DNA of 64,000 bases from Beaufortia kweichowensis (taxonomy: Eukaryota; Chordata; Actinopteri; Cypriniformes; Gastromyzontidae). Within the stretch, counting starts at the first letter, position 1, and each line of letters begins with the position of its first letter. The notes under the pieces are model-generated. The model saw only the letters and a list, made by a program, of their open reading frames with translations. It searched no databases and was not told the origin of the DNA. The translations under genes and the position numbers were made by a program. Shown in pieces: positions 1-12,813 of this stretch. Location: assembly GCA_019155185.1 (NCBI GenBank), contig CM032814.1, forward strand, positions 1,228,647 to 1,292,646, read 5' to 3'.

Positions 1-3000
1 CACTTTCCCTTTTCAATCACCTGTAAGTTTGAGTTTGTAAGTTAAGCAAACACTGTAGTTTGAGGGTGGGTGCACACTAATTCGGTTTTCTTAAATCTTT
101 TGGTAGGACCACAAAAGAATAGGCTACATTTAGTCCTTGTTCACTTTTTGCCAGGGACACATTTAAAGACTAGCTGTAACATCTTAAGACTGGCCTGTTT
201 TTATAAACTTTGACGGTCAGACGCTAACTTTATGTGCTGAATGTAAACACATTCATAATTGGTGTGAAAATCGCTGTGTTTGTTCACACTGACATTTTTA
301 TCATTAAACCTAAAGAAAAACAGGGCAATCGAAACAAAGTTTGTAACTTTTCTCTAATAGTGTTTTATTGTCTTTTTCATTTCCCACAGGTACTTTAAGA
401 AACCTTTGAACATTTACCTGGGTTTCATACCAGAGATTGTGTTTATGAGCAGTCTTTTTGGTTATCTGATCTTGCTCATCTTTTATAAGTGGACGGCTTA
501 CGATGCAGCAACCTCTAAAGATGCTCCCAGTCTGCTCATAGCATTCATCAATATGTGTCTGTTCAACTACAACGACCCCACCAACAAACCCCTGTACAGC
601 GGACAGGTGCACGCGCATTTAATGAATAATACATGCATTATACATCTGTGAATTCTATATTAAATACAGTAGATGACATCTATCTGTCTGTTTGTCTGTA
701 GACAGGGATTCAGTCTATGTTGGTGCTCATAGCTCTGGCGTGTGTGCCGTGTATGCTGGTAGTGAAGACGATGGTCCTGCGCCGTCAGCACCTGTGGAAG
801 AGACACTTGGTATGTTTATGTACTCCAGTTCTCTTTTATTTTATGTCATTTCCTGTTTGTGTCAGCAACACTAAACCAAAAGACGATGACGTTGAATGAG
901 ATGTTGAAGGGAAGTTTGCTCTGTTTCACTGTCTGTGACAAACACAAAATTTCGACATAAAAACAAACGTTGTGTCCTCTTGGGTCATGGAGTAATGTGG
1001 CGTCCCAGATGGTTTTGTTTCCTCAGATATTGTGCAACAGCATGCCATGGGACAACGCCAAGTAGAACACCTTTCTCTTTTTTTGTACAGTAGAATGCTG
1101 CATGCCCTGATTTTTCATCTCTTAGGTAGGAATACCTGTGTGGTGAAGACAGAGATACTAGCTTAGCTTTGGCCCACTGGGGCACCTACCAAGCTGGAGG
1201 ACATTTTTGAGAATGGATCATTTTTAGAGTACATTTTATTTCTACAGGTAAGATAGTTGTGTTAAATCCATGAAGAGTTTAATTTCTATTGCTAGAAGAA
1301 TCCAACCAGACCAGACCCACACAAAGTCTGCATGCATTTTTCACATCTTTTGAGCGAATTGTAGAGAAAAGTCTGTGGGATTTTGTGGACGTCTTTTAAC
1401 CAACAATGAAAGCATTTTCTAAGCAGAAAGCATAATGAATGTTAATACAGCATTCATTGATACAGCATATATTCAATACTAAGTATGTGTAGATTCTTGT
1501 TAAATGCAAAGATTGTTCTACAGGCACACATTCAGTGGAGAAATACTTATGACTCCCGGTTTAGTTCAGCGTTATACAGATTTAGCCCTAAGTTTGACTG
1601 ACACATCTACATCCCGTGCGTTTGGTAGGTGCCCCAAAAAGCCGAATGGCACACGTCATTCACTCAGGCGGTTCATGGCATGCTGATAGCCACACAGACC
1701 TTGTTTGTATTTAGTCCCAGATGAGGGAAGCAAGACCTGCTGAGAATCTAGAAACTTTAGAGCAGACAGGCACCAGCTCACCAGCCGGACTCACCCAACA
1801 GGGCACGCAGAAGTTTGGTGGCGTCCGGGTTGGAAACGGGCCTACGGAGGACGAGGCGGAGATCATAGACCATGACCAGCTTTCGCAGGAGGAGGAGGGA
1901 GATGAGGTGGGTGGAGACGAGAGTTTTATAAAGCCTTGGTTGACACGTGTGAGTTTGTGTAACCGTAAGCGATGACTTAAGTGCCTTTAAAAATGGTGTT
2001 CTGTGTGAAAGAAGTGATAACATGTAAAGTACCAGCCAGTCCATCTGCCACTGCTAGGCTAGGATTAATGAAATGAAAAGGGATTAGTCATGTTGCAATG
2101 TAAACAGAGAAGAAAGTTCTCACTGACTCACCCACTCCAAACATACCCATCGCTGGAATGTGCAAAATATTTTCATCCTCTGTCTTAACATTTGACATTG
2201 CCCTGAACAGTCTGTTGCATAGCATGTGCTTAGTAGATAAGTCTGGTTCATATTTCACCTCATAATCAAAGGGAGAATAAATGTTATTTTCTTTATGCAA
2301 AAACTAGATATTTTTGTTGAAATGCGAAATAGATTTTGGTCTGGTTTAGGGGCCAAACCTTTTATATTTTTTATATATTTATTAAACAATTGTTAGTGTC
2401 TTGACTGTTATTAATTATGTTGCCTCGCTGCCCTGTTTAAGATTAGATGGAAACAGACAATTAACCAAACCCGTGATTAAATACAATTGGAATGCTAGTT
2501 TTGAAACTTTGTTGTAAATCACACTACAGTTTATGATTAGGAATGGGTAAAATGATGAGTTGAAAGTTTGCGGTAAAATCCACACATGGATATAATTGTT
2601 TGTGGTGAGCAAGTATTGCGCAGATCCTCGTGTGGAAGATGAAAAACGTTGCATGAATGCAGACACAAGGACAGGATTCAAGATGCAGTTATCACAATTC
2701 ATATCAATAAAGAAGTGCTTGGTGTAAAAGAGAATGCTCTATACAACGTAACCACTACAGATTGACCATTTAATTTGCAAATATTTGTTTATTAAACGAC
2801 TCACTGCAATATGAATTCTGAAATTTAGTGACTGTTCAGTTGAGAGTATTTTAGTTTGTTTGAAAAAGTATGCTGGAGGGGTAATGACATCACTGACACC
2901 TTTAGCCTTAGTCTTACTAATCAGTAAAGATGCTTTTTATTTTATGTATTAAAATATATTGCAGTTGATTTGGTAAAAAAAAGTGTTTCATCTAATTGTA

Positions 3001-5746
3001 TGTCTAAAATTCTACTCTCCACTTTTCAAGCATTCAGAGGAAGAACCGGTAAGAGAATATTTTTGCTTTTGTTTTTTTGCATACAGATACAACCTTTAAG
3101 TTCAATTGTTTTTGTACAGTACCTGTTGTTTCTTCAGTGATTCTGCTTCATGTTCATAATGTTCATAATGCTCGATCATCAGTTTAAATCTGCTAACTTT
3201 TACCCTTTATATCACCATCTCTGTTTGAATCAGGTTACTTTACGTACTAAATTTACTTGTGTTGAAGTCGAGTGATGTCAACCGACATCATTCCCATGAA
3301 ATCTGACCCAAATGCTTAAATCTTAAATTATAATAAGCTTACCAACACTAATCTCTCATGCACTTGCTCAACTGATTTTTGTTATTTTAACCAAAAAATA
3401 ACGGATTGCAGCTTTAAAATATGAAAGTATGTTATTTAACTACATCATTGTAGAAGCTTCACTCTTTTCTCTGTATAATCTGGGTCCAGTGCTTTTACAC
3501 TGAGCAGTGTTACTTTCACCAAAGTCCCTTTAGGGAAGTCAGCGCACCCTGCAGCCATGTTTGCAACGCCTCCGGGCAACTATTTAAGTCATAGCAAGAA
3601 CACAGTTCCACTATCTATAGAGTAGTAGCATACTGTATATATACCGCTCAAATTTATTTTTTTATAATACACACAAATTTTATATTCTGTCAATAGCCTC
3701 TGCACTACTTTCTTCAATATCCTGCGAAACGTTTTCTGCAGTAAAACAATGAGAGCGTTACATCAGGTTTTCCATGATGGTAATTAAGCCTTGAAGCTGT
3801 CTGACAAAACAAAAGAATCCACTGGAAACCAGGCACTGCCAAGCCAAACTTTACAAGACCAACACAGGGATAGCCATTCCTCTGTTTTCTCGATAGAATA
3901 TCTTCAAATTTTTTCTGAGCAAAAGCAGTTTTTTAACAGCACATTTTACAGAATAGTTACAGAATTAGACACAGCAGTTAAGCAATAACTTTGAACTTAA
4001 TTTTATTAACTGAATCCAGCAGCCAAAGATCATTGCTTCATTATCTGTTTTACTCGTCTGTGTTCCGTCTCTATAGTTTAACTTTGGAGATGTGGCCGTT
4101 CATCAAGCCATTCACACTATAGAGTATTGCCTAGGCTGCATCTCCAACACTGCCTCATACCTGCGGCTCTGGGCTCTCAGTCTGGCTCATGCTCGTGAGT
4201 ACACCTCCAAACATACACATACAGACACACATAAATAACACAAATAACCTCACAACAATGTCTGTTTGTCTTTTAAGAATTGTCCGAGGTGCTGTGGGGT
4301 ATGGTGATGCACCTCGGGCTGTCCTCCCGGAGTGGGGGTGGATTCTTTGGCCTGTCAATCATTTTCTCTGCATTTGCCACCTTGACCGTGTGCATCTTAC
4401 TGATCATGGAAGGACTGTCTGCGTTTCTTCATGCTTTGCGACTGCATTGGTGAGAAACACTTACATATCATCACATCTTAGAAGCTTAGATTAATGTTTT
4501 CATACTAAGATAAGGTTTCATAGTATTTGTCAAGACTAATAAGCAGCAATTACCATGATCTAAATCTGGCAACACAGAAAAGAAAATGCCATCTGCCAAA
4601 CCTCTTCTTGGGGTCTTGTCTGCTGATTTTATTGTACCTGAATATGTTTGTGCTTAAACATTTTTTTCCAAAGGCAAACACATTACAATAGCATGAGTCA
4701 TGAAAACACATCCCACCCTGGCAGCCAAGTGTGTTGGAAAGAAATGCTTACAAACGAACAGGGATGTGTTGAGAGGACTTTAAGATGTAAATGAGTTATC
4801 ATTTCACTGAAATGTGCCAAAAAAAAACATGATAAAGAGAAAGAGGCATGTTAAAACAGTGCCTTAACCGAAATCAGATTTCTTGGTATATCCAGCTCAC
4901 ATTTGTTTAATATTTTGTAACCTAAAAACAAAAACAGATCCAAACCAATGTGATTAAAAACTGAATCTGTGAAATGTTTCTCAGTCGGGTAACTCTGGAT
5001 TTTAAGTTGGTGAGATACGTAAACATTACACAAAGTACTTACTAAATACTTTATTTTTAACTGAAAAAGTTTCAGATTGCCACTTTAAAGTATTAAGATG
5101 ACAGCTGTGGAAATTTTTGTAAAAAGTTATTTAACTACAGAGATGTCTAAAGAGATGTCTTGCTACTTATAAAGCGATGTTTTTTGTTAGTATTAACGCT
5201 AACAAAAAACAGAGATATCTAAAATGCTTTACTTATGGTCAATGTACCGCAAGGTAAACTTCTGGAAAATACTTTGCTTAAAAGCTCAGCCTTCACCAAA
5301 AAATGTACCTCTTAACATGCTTATCTGTGAGTCAGTTAAGAGCTGATGATAAACACTCACACAAAGTGTGGGTAAAGAATTTTTCACTCTTTTAAATAAA
5401 TTAAAAGTCAGATGATTCAGTATTGTTGTTTTTTATATCTTTGCTGAATGTGATGTGCTGTGATTAAGATCAAATATTTTTTTGCACCCAACCACTTTAA
5501 CACACACAGTATGTTAAAAAAAGGAAACAAACACAAGATCAGTAAATAAACATGTTAGTATGTGCTCAACCCACAGGTGTTTATGATATTAAATGTCTCC
5601 CTCATCACCGCTCTGACGCTGCCTTCTTTTGTCTTGTTTTCCTGTCATCTAGGGTGGAGTTCCAGAACAAATTTTACACAGGGCAAGGCTTCAAGTTTGT
5701 CCCCTTTTCCTTTGTGAGTATCCTAGAGGGTCGATTTGATGAATGA
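1..5746 (+). CDS. atp6v0a1: V-ATPase V0 subunit a (116 kDa), atp6v0a1-like, 3' part
   Basis: Membrane subunit a of the V0 sector of the vacuolar proton pump, which forms the proton half-channels beside the c-ring. Exons seen: 1-22 (edge of the window, donor GTAAGT), 390-606, 702-809, 1802-1906, 3031-3048, 4077-4194, 4278-4449 and 5653-5746 (TGA at 5744). All join in frame. The product has several hydrophobic segments, starting with FKKPLNIYLGFIPEIVFM and ending ILEGRFDE. Exon 4077-4194 encodes SYLRLWALSLAHA, which contains the arginine known to be essential for proton transport in this family. VGNGPTEDEAEI and the C-terminus resemble subunit a1. LFNYNDPTNKPLY looks more like a4, so the paralogue call is less certain than the family call. 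The 5' part of the gene lies left of the window. Confidence 0.95.
607..3030 (+). other. Introns of the V-ATPase gene, nothing else recognised
   Basis: Apart from the exons at 702-809 and 1802-1906, this stretch is AT-rich intron. No second gene, RNA gene or clear repeat was recognised. Open frames near 1500-1690 and 2088-2700 have no family resemblance and no splice context. Confidence 0.6.
3031..3048 (+). CDS. atp6v0a1: 18-nt microexon of the V-ATPase subunit a gene
   Basis: Six codons (HSEEEP) lie between an acceptor ending TTTTCAAG and a donor GTAAGA. They fall between the exon ending QEEEGDE and the exon starting FNFGDVAVHQ. Both neighbours end on codon boundaries, so the microexon can be included or skipped without a frameshift. 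From memory, mammalian ATP6V0A1 has isoforms differing by about six acidic residues at this same place. That supports a real, probably alternative, exon. The segment is in the cytosolic acidic loop before the last transmembrane bundle. Confidence 0.75.
3519..3650. repeat. Probable dispersed fish repeat in V-ATPase intron
   Basis: The segment running through AAAGTCCCTTTAGGGAAGTC and GCAACGCCTCCGGGCAACTA resembles a dispersed repeat common in cyprinid fish genomes, recognised from memory. Its exact ends and class cannot be set without a repeat library. Confidence 0.35.
4450..5652 (+). other. Last intron of the V-ATPase gene
   Basis: AT-rich intron from donor GTGAGAAA to acceptor CATCTAG. No gene, RNA or clear repeat seen. 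Confidence 0.7.
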
Positions 5747-8604
5747 GCTTCTATAACACCACATGATAGAGTATCATCAATTCCCACTGCTGCATGTTTT
5801 CTGGTCTCATCGCTCCTTTTCAAAAGTGTTTGTAAGATGCACTTGTGACCTTTAACCTTTAAATCCGTCTGCTGTAAGCCTTTCTCATCTGGATTTATGG
5901 TATGGCCCAATGTTACGTAAAACGTTCCTCAATACACTGTGTGACTGTGTGTAATTATTGGTACATTTTAAAATCGTGGTATTTGTGCCCAAATTGTGAT
6001 TGTTTAAGGAGATAGTGTGTTAATGCAGTATGTGTCTCTATATTGTAAAAGAAATCATGGTACATATTTTGTGATTACTTGTTCCCACACGTTTTGACCA
6101 ATGAATAGATAATTCATTTTATGATATGTCAGATATTTCATAATGATAAATAAAGAATCCAGGTTGTTGTAATATTTCTTTAATAACTGGGACCCTGTTA
6201 ATAATGAATTGCATCTAAAGATCACAAAGTTTAGTCTTTCAACAACAGAAAGACCAACTCATGTTTCTTTATGTCTGTTAACACTGGATGGGCAGATGGG
6301 TAGGGTAATATGCTTTATTCACATATCAAAGTTTCACTTTATATTGACTTGATAAAAACAAAATCTGTATCATATGATGAGTATCATATAGAAAGGTATC
6401 AACATATCTCAAGATACTGTATGCCTAAAGAATAAACAAGAGGAAGATTATTTATTATGGTTGTCTTCATCTGTGTTTTGCTCAAAAGAAAGCATAACAA
6501 TACAATTCTGTTTGTCTTTGTTAGGTATTTGTTTATTTATTTGCTGTTGTACTTGCTGTATTGCTGGTGATGTGGCAAATACTGTGAAAGATGTTTGTGC
6601 ATGAACACACATTTAAAGTAAGAAACAATCATTTTTTTGTTTGTGCTAATCTTGTTCAGTGTTCATCTACTGTATATCAGACAATTTCACATCCTGGAGC
6701 GAATAAACAGTCAAAGTGTCTGAGATCAATGGCTTTTTGTTTTTATTAGACATATGCTGGGCTTGAAACATTTTTCTTTATTGTTTTGCAGTGGTGTCCC
6801 TCTACTTAAATAAATATTCTGCGCTGTTACATTTTTGTTTTAAAAACACGTTAGTTGCATTTGCAAGATTTAGTGTAACTAAATCTCTCAGAGAAGTACA
6901 CCCTCTGAATAAGTGGTACAAAGTACAACTTTGTGTCGGAGCCGATAGTCACGTTCTGACATGTGGTCCGGTTGCGCTTCAGGCGACCTAAATTGATATC
7001 CGGTGTCCTGACATTTTACCCTACCCATCAGATTTTCCTACCCTCCTACCAAATGAATAAATGTAAATAAAAGATAGTTGACTACATCCAAGTATGAGGT
7101 TGGAGGCAGCAATGGGATCTGCACTCATATCAGTCAGCTCATATAGATCAATGTTCCAAATGGAAGCATGTTTGTCCATATAACCATATATAACCATCCA
7201 TATATATAGTCCCTGGCATCTTTGTTTATTTTATTGCGGTACAGGATTCTCCAGTTGCACGTTTACAGTTTACTTGTAAACTCTTCTCTTTTTATCTCCC
7301 ATCTGTTCAGTGCGCATTGTCAGTAACAATGCCTTCAAATGACACCTGGACATATAATGAAAATGTGACTGACACAAAGCTGACACACGTGTTATGTTCA
7401 AACAACTAAAATGTTGCTTTTCCATAACACTTCTACTTATTTCCTACACTGATTTCATTGTTCGGTTTATGTTAAAAAAAAACAATACATATTTTAATTG
7501 TTTAAGCAGCGTGGTTCTGCATGGTCATATTCCATAAAACTCTAAGGCACACTGAATAATCACTCTCATTCATCAAAGAGCTGTAACGACAGTGTTTTTA
7601 GACATAATATGAGGTGTTTATTTTATGTCGCACATACTCAAATAGTCACACAACTACCAAAATAAAAATGTACAGTTCACTTTTATTTGGTATAGTGTAT
7701 TAAAAGAATAACAGCTGTAATTTAATCAAAATTACATTCACATTTGACTCATAAAACTTGTCTAGTATTTTAAGCGTACCCTTTTAGTCATTTTACCCAC
7801 TGAACTGTTCCTTAATACTGTACTTCAAACAACACCCTAAGCATTATTACACAATATCTGCTTAATTCAGTCACTAAATGATCCTGCAAAGCACTCCAAT
7901 ATTCACAAAGACAATCATTAACTGCTATAAAAATTTCTCTACTTTTATCTTGGAATAAATGGGCTATTTTATGACATTGAGGTGCATTTATTTAAAACAA
8001 AAACATTATTTAGTATTTTGTCATCAGTTGCTCATTTACTATAATACCGGAAATAGCTGGGAAATACCGATTCATTCATATTCTACAAAACACAGACTTT
8101 TCTTTATTGGAAATAAAGTGTTAAGCATCATTTCAAGGTAAATTCAGTAATCAAAGGAAATCATAACGACTGGCATTTAAAAACTCGATAGAATGAACAA
8201 ATACAGGTATAATACCAGAAAATGCGCAATTCTAAGTAATTCAAATGTATTTAGGGTACATCTAACAGACTGATTTTAATTTATTAATACACATCTAACA
8301 TCTGTAATACAACGAAAATAGCTTCTCTGTGCAAATCGGTTACATTTCAAAAGGAAAATTAAAATTATTAAAACTTACAAATACTATAAACACACAATTT
8401 TAAAATACTTTAAAAAATAGATGTTTCTGAGTACAGAATAAAGGAGCATGAAAGTTCACACCAGGGTTAAAGCTCTGCCTGACAGCAGAAGTGTTCTCCT
8501 CACAGCCGGCCCACTGAACCTACTGACTTACATGCAACAGTGCAGTTCTTTCCCCATCCAGAGATGGCGCTCAACACTAGCTGTATATCACACTAACCGT
8601 ATCC
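5747..8604. other. Tail-to-tail 3' UTR and intergenic region
   Basis: This lies between the stop codons of the plus-strand V-ATPase gene and the minus-strand galnt11 gene. It is AT-rich with no coding signal. On the minus strand AATAAA hexamers (TTTATT on plus) occur at 8280-8285 and 8103-8108, among others, and are candidates for the galnt11 mRNA end. The boundary between the two UTRs cannot be fixed from sequence alone. Confidence 0.6.
6149..6154 (+). other. atp6v0a1: Candidate poly(A) signal AATAAA of the V-ATPase gene
   Basis: An AATAAA hexamer lies about 400 bases after the stop codon at 5744-5746, in AT-rich 3' UTR-like sequence. Further hexamers near 6432 and 6705 could be used instead. 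Confidence 0.45.
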
Positions 8605-11600
8605 TTAACCCTCCAACTGCCACTGCTGGGACTGAGAATCATCACAGATTGCCATAGCAACATATCCTTTGACGCTGAGGGGGTCGACAACAGCCAAACA
8701 CTGACCTACTGATACCTGGTACAGCCAGTTATTTTTCTGAGAAGACACAATACATCATTTAGCAATTAAACAATTGTATATTATATAAAATATTTATTAC
8801 AATAAGCACAAACATAGGCATCCAAATTTGGCACTTAAAGCAGATCACAAGATGGTACAGTGAGACAAATCTATAAAACGGACGACAGATATATGGAAAA
8901 ACTAATTTTCATTATAGACTTACATTACTTGGATTTCGGCACTTTGGCACAGTAAACCATTGTCAGTGATATCTTTTAAGAGAAGTATCTGCCTAAATTT
9001 ACACCTTTTAAACCTTTTTTGAATGTCAAGAAAAAAACCTGTACAGTTCACAGGCCAAGCCACTGGTTTTCTAATAATCAACAATATTTCATTCTTTAAT
9101 AGGCTGTTGGTTGGAATACTACTTTACTTGAACATAAGAGTTAACACACATTATAACAGTAAGATATCTCACCCCCAGTGTCCACTGCTGAGATCCACCT
9201 GATCCATGACACTTCATGAGTCGTGGCGGGTCCGAGGAACGGATCTCAGACATGTCCAAACACAACATACCAGAGAGAATCAACTCGTGCTCTTCGTCAT
9301 ATGACCATTCCTTCAAAACAACACAAAGACAGCAATCACAATGTAATATGGACAGTTACTAACATAACTTTAATCTGCATTTATGTTTCAACTATTAAAC
9401 ATCTATGAATATTGATTGATGCCCCATTCACTTCCAGAGGTTAAGAGGTCACAGTATAATTAGTGTTTAAATAAAGATCCGTCACAGTACCTGCTCATGG
9501 TCCAGTGGATCACAGGCTCTTACCACCACAGCACCACCCTTCTGACTGGGACGCCCTTGTGCCACAAGACATTTATCAGTCATGAGATTACGCAGCTGAG
9601 AGAAAACAAGCCAAAAAACAGAGAGTTTAATTTTAGAAAAGCGGCCCTGGAACAGGAGTCCAACAAAATGACAGCAGACAAATAATGAAGTTGTTTATTG
9701 ACCATCAGAGCTGATAGTGATGACTGGGTACGTCAGACATGAGAGGTCTTACCCGACCCCGCTGCAGGACCTTTGGTCTCTTCAAACCCTTGTTGATGAA
9801 GACAGGCTGCTGGGGCTTGTGTGGGGAAGAGACCTGCATCTCAGGGTAAATATTGTCCAGATACCACTTGAAGGAGCGACACTGCAGCCGCTTCCGAATG
9901 GCGACACGCTCACTGATGTCCCCATAATCACGGTTCCTCAGTTCAGGACGCAAGGCAAAGTACTGCTCCTAATGTACATACATAAATGTCATGGTCAAGA
10001 GTAGCTTTTCTCAAGATGCCTTGAATAATGATTACTACCAGTGCTGGGAAAAATTTGGATTCACATATAATGTCTTCTGCTATAAGGCACACAATATAAT
10101 TTAGTGTTTTAAATGATTTTTTTTAGTGTTTGAACCGTTTAATTCTCAGGTAGTTCCAGTCAGTTTGATCACCATTCTAAATGAATGCACTAAAAACAAG
10201 TGTAACATTACCACAGAATATCAATCTCAATCAATATTATCAAAATACGCACAGAAACAGCACCAAAACCTTTTGTCAACGTTCCACCAACGTTAATGAC
10301 TATGACTACACTATATGATTCTACTATTAAGTATTAATTTCAGGAGACTTCTGATATTCAGCCTCACCTTGTACTCATCCATCCAGACATGGGCCAGGCG
10401 CAGGGAATTGTGGGCCATTGTATCCTGGCCTCCAGGTGACCCGTAGGGCCGGCGCTTGCGGAAGATGTGTCCCACTCTGGAACAGGGAACGATCAGCAAC
10501 TGGCCCCCGCACATCCAGATCTGAAGAGGATAATAACAGAGAGCTCTTCATTTAAATCAATGTGTACATGCTGCAGTCAGAGATAAGAATCAAAAATATA
10601 TTTTACAGAGCGAGAGAAAGAGTACAGTTATTAGATTTAGACTGATTTTAAGAAAACGTATGTTTACTTATGCTCAAAAAGATGAAACCATGCTGGGCTG
10701 TATGGAGCAAAATCAGTTGAGAGTCACTGTCTTAAGATGCACACTGTATTTACCCGAAAAGAGATTTCCAAGTTCTCCCCTCCCCAGATGTCCATGCCAC
10801 GATCATACTGACCAAGTTCATGAAAGTAGTTCCTGTCCATGGCGAAGAGCCCACCAGCCATCGTGGGAGACCTGCAGAGAAACACAACACAAGTCATTCT
10901 TTAATGGCCTTTTATGTTTGCACATCATGACACTATTAACACGGGAAACTGACAAGCTAGTGTTACCTGATGGATCCATCAGGACTGTTGAGTTCAGACA
11001 CAGGCACTGGGTCCCATTTAAAGTGCAAGCCCCAGTTAAATCCCCCCCGCACAATGGGAGAGGGGCTGTAGACTAGCGTGTCTGCGCTGATGATGTCGAT
11101 GACAGGACACACCACGTTTTTTCGGTTCTCTTTAATAGGTGAGAGCAGCGGCTGTAGCCAGGCTTCATTCACCTCGCAGTGACTGTCCAAAAACACCAAC
11201 ACCTCACCTGAGAAAGAGAGTCGCATGAATATCTGTTCACAGCACAACTCAATTCTTAAGCATATCCTTTACAAATGTAATTAACATGCCTGAACAATCC
11301 AGTTGAGTGCCAGCTGAATGTTTATACTACCACCTAGTGTTAAGCTGTATTTATTGCATACTGTATGCCACAGCACATTCTAGACAGTATCCGGCTTTTG
11401 CAGTGACGTACCTGTAGCATGAGACGCTCCAATCATCCTTCCACGGATCAGACCCTCCCTCCTCTCATTACGAACCAGCTTCACCTTCTTCTGCAGGTGC
11501 TGTTGAATGTAAATGTCCAGATCTTCCTTCAGATCATCTGTTAAACACAAAGCATCACTGTTATTATTTCTAAATGATACATAACAAGTTTTGTGAAAAT

Positions 11601-12775
11601 CAGACACAGGCATTTGAAAAACCTGAGCGTAAACATAAGTGAAACTATGAACATTTGGTGCCGCTTGATCGTTTAATATAGACTGGTAAATTTGGTATAG
11701 TAACATTTCGGACTGTCCCCCAAACCGTATCCAAATCGAATGACTTTCCTATGTAGGCTTCTACAGCTGCCATAGACTTCCATGACAGAATAATAAGAAA
11801 ACTACTGATTACAATAATGACAACAGGAGATGTTTCGGGAAATAAAGTGGCTTGCCCAGTTCACTATAGTCGTCCACTAGTATGATTTCGTGGAGCAGGT
11901 AGTTTGGTGTGCGATCCAGCACGCTGTGAACGGTCCTCAGGAGGGCAGAGAACGCCTCATTGAAAAAACATATCACTATGCTGGCCGTGGGCAAGGTCAT
12001 GGGGTAGATCCTGTCTCTGCACCTGTAGAGTATAAATGCAACACAGCATGTTTTACACAAAACCCTCACGCACACCTTCAGCTCATAAAATCGTTCTTTT
12101 CTTATAAACGTTAAGTTATAACCAAATGACACCTGTCTGTGAGTCACCTTTGAACTCTTTTACAATTAAACGTAACATATTTAACCAAGATAATGATCCA
12201 ACAGAGCTAATGATTCGTTAGCACACATACTTGTCATTTCTGGTGTCGGGCACGTCTCTGTGGTAGCCGAGCCGGTTACTGATGAGCACGTTGAAAGCGT
12301 GTTTGTGATAGCCCATGTCTCGCACTTCTTGGTCCTGCTTGTTAAAAATCATTCCTAAAAACAGACATGAAAAGACCCCCGTTACAGATTAGAGCCCTGT
12401 TATAGGCAGATATGTGATTTTTTTGGAGAATCTGTGACAGAAAATCAGAGTAGCTTTTGCCCTGTTTTTTCCACAGCCTCCAGTTGCATGAGCCTCCATT
12501 GTGTGCATGAGTTACCAGTTACCCAGTTCTGGAGAGAAGTCTGGTTTGGCGGCTTCCCCTGCATGCCCCCTGTAAACCTGCCCTCCATCTACGCGCTGGA
12601 CCACTGGACCTCGTGTGAAACGAGGCTGAAAGCGATGCTGCCCCTGGATGGGCACATTTCTGAAGGACAGGCGACTTTCCTGGCTGAGGTTGAAGTATAG
12701 GAAGAGAAGAATGGACCAGGTCACGGAGGTGAAGAGGCAACCATAGCAAAAGTAGCGCAAAGTAACGCTGCCCAT
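8605..12775 (-). CDS. galnt11: Polypeptide N-acetylgalactosaminyltransferase 11
   Basis: Golgi type II membrane enzyme that transfers GalNAc from UDP-GalNAc to Ser/Thr, starting mucin-type O-glycosylation. In vertebrates it is linked to Notch glycosylation and left-right patterning. Exons: 12775-12523, 12354-12231, 12022-11856, 11537-11412, 11207-10967, 10871-10754, 10520-10368, 9968-9753, 9595-9491, 9310-9173, 8736-8605 (TAA). They sum to 590 residues in frame, against 608 in human. The start MGSVTLRYFCYGCLF matches the family, with a membrane anchor at about residues 7-28. The metal-binding DSH is at 231-233 and WGGEN at 333-337. A ricin-type lectin domain (467-590) has CLVAQG, CLDMS, QQW and a C-terminal QQWQLEG. 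Intron 3 appears to begin with GC. Confidence 0.97.
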
Positions 12776-12813
12776 GGTAATGCTAGCATCCTCGGCCGGC
12801 CATTGTCAGGCCC
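12776..12813 (-). promoter_or_regulatory. galnt11: galnt11 5' leader with two upstream ATGs
   Basis: An acceptor TCTTTCAG opens the first coding exon at 12813. The 38-nt leader holds an ATG at 12803 in strong context (ACAATGG) with a six-codon frame, MAGRGC, stopping at 12783. A second ATG at 12789 opens a 22-codon frame that ends at 12721, past the main start. The main ATG at 12775 has an excellent context, ACCATGG. This layout could reduce translation of galnt11. That is an inference. Confidence 0.6.

Noticed and set aside
1721..1975. 84-codon open frame in the V-ATPase gene treated as a single coding region
   Set aside because: Only 1802-1906 is a real exon. The acceptor CAACAG and donor GTGGGTGG and the protein match end there.
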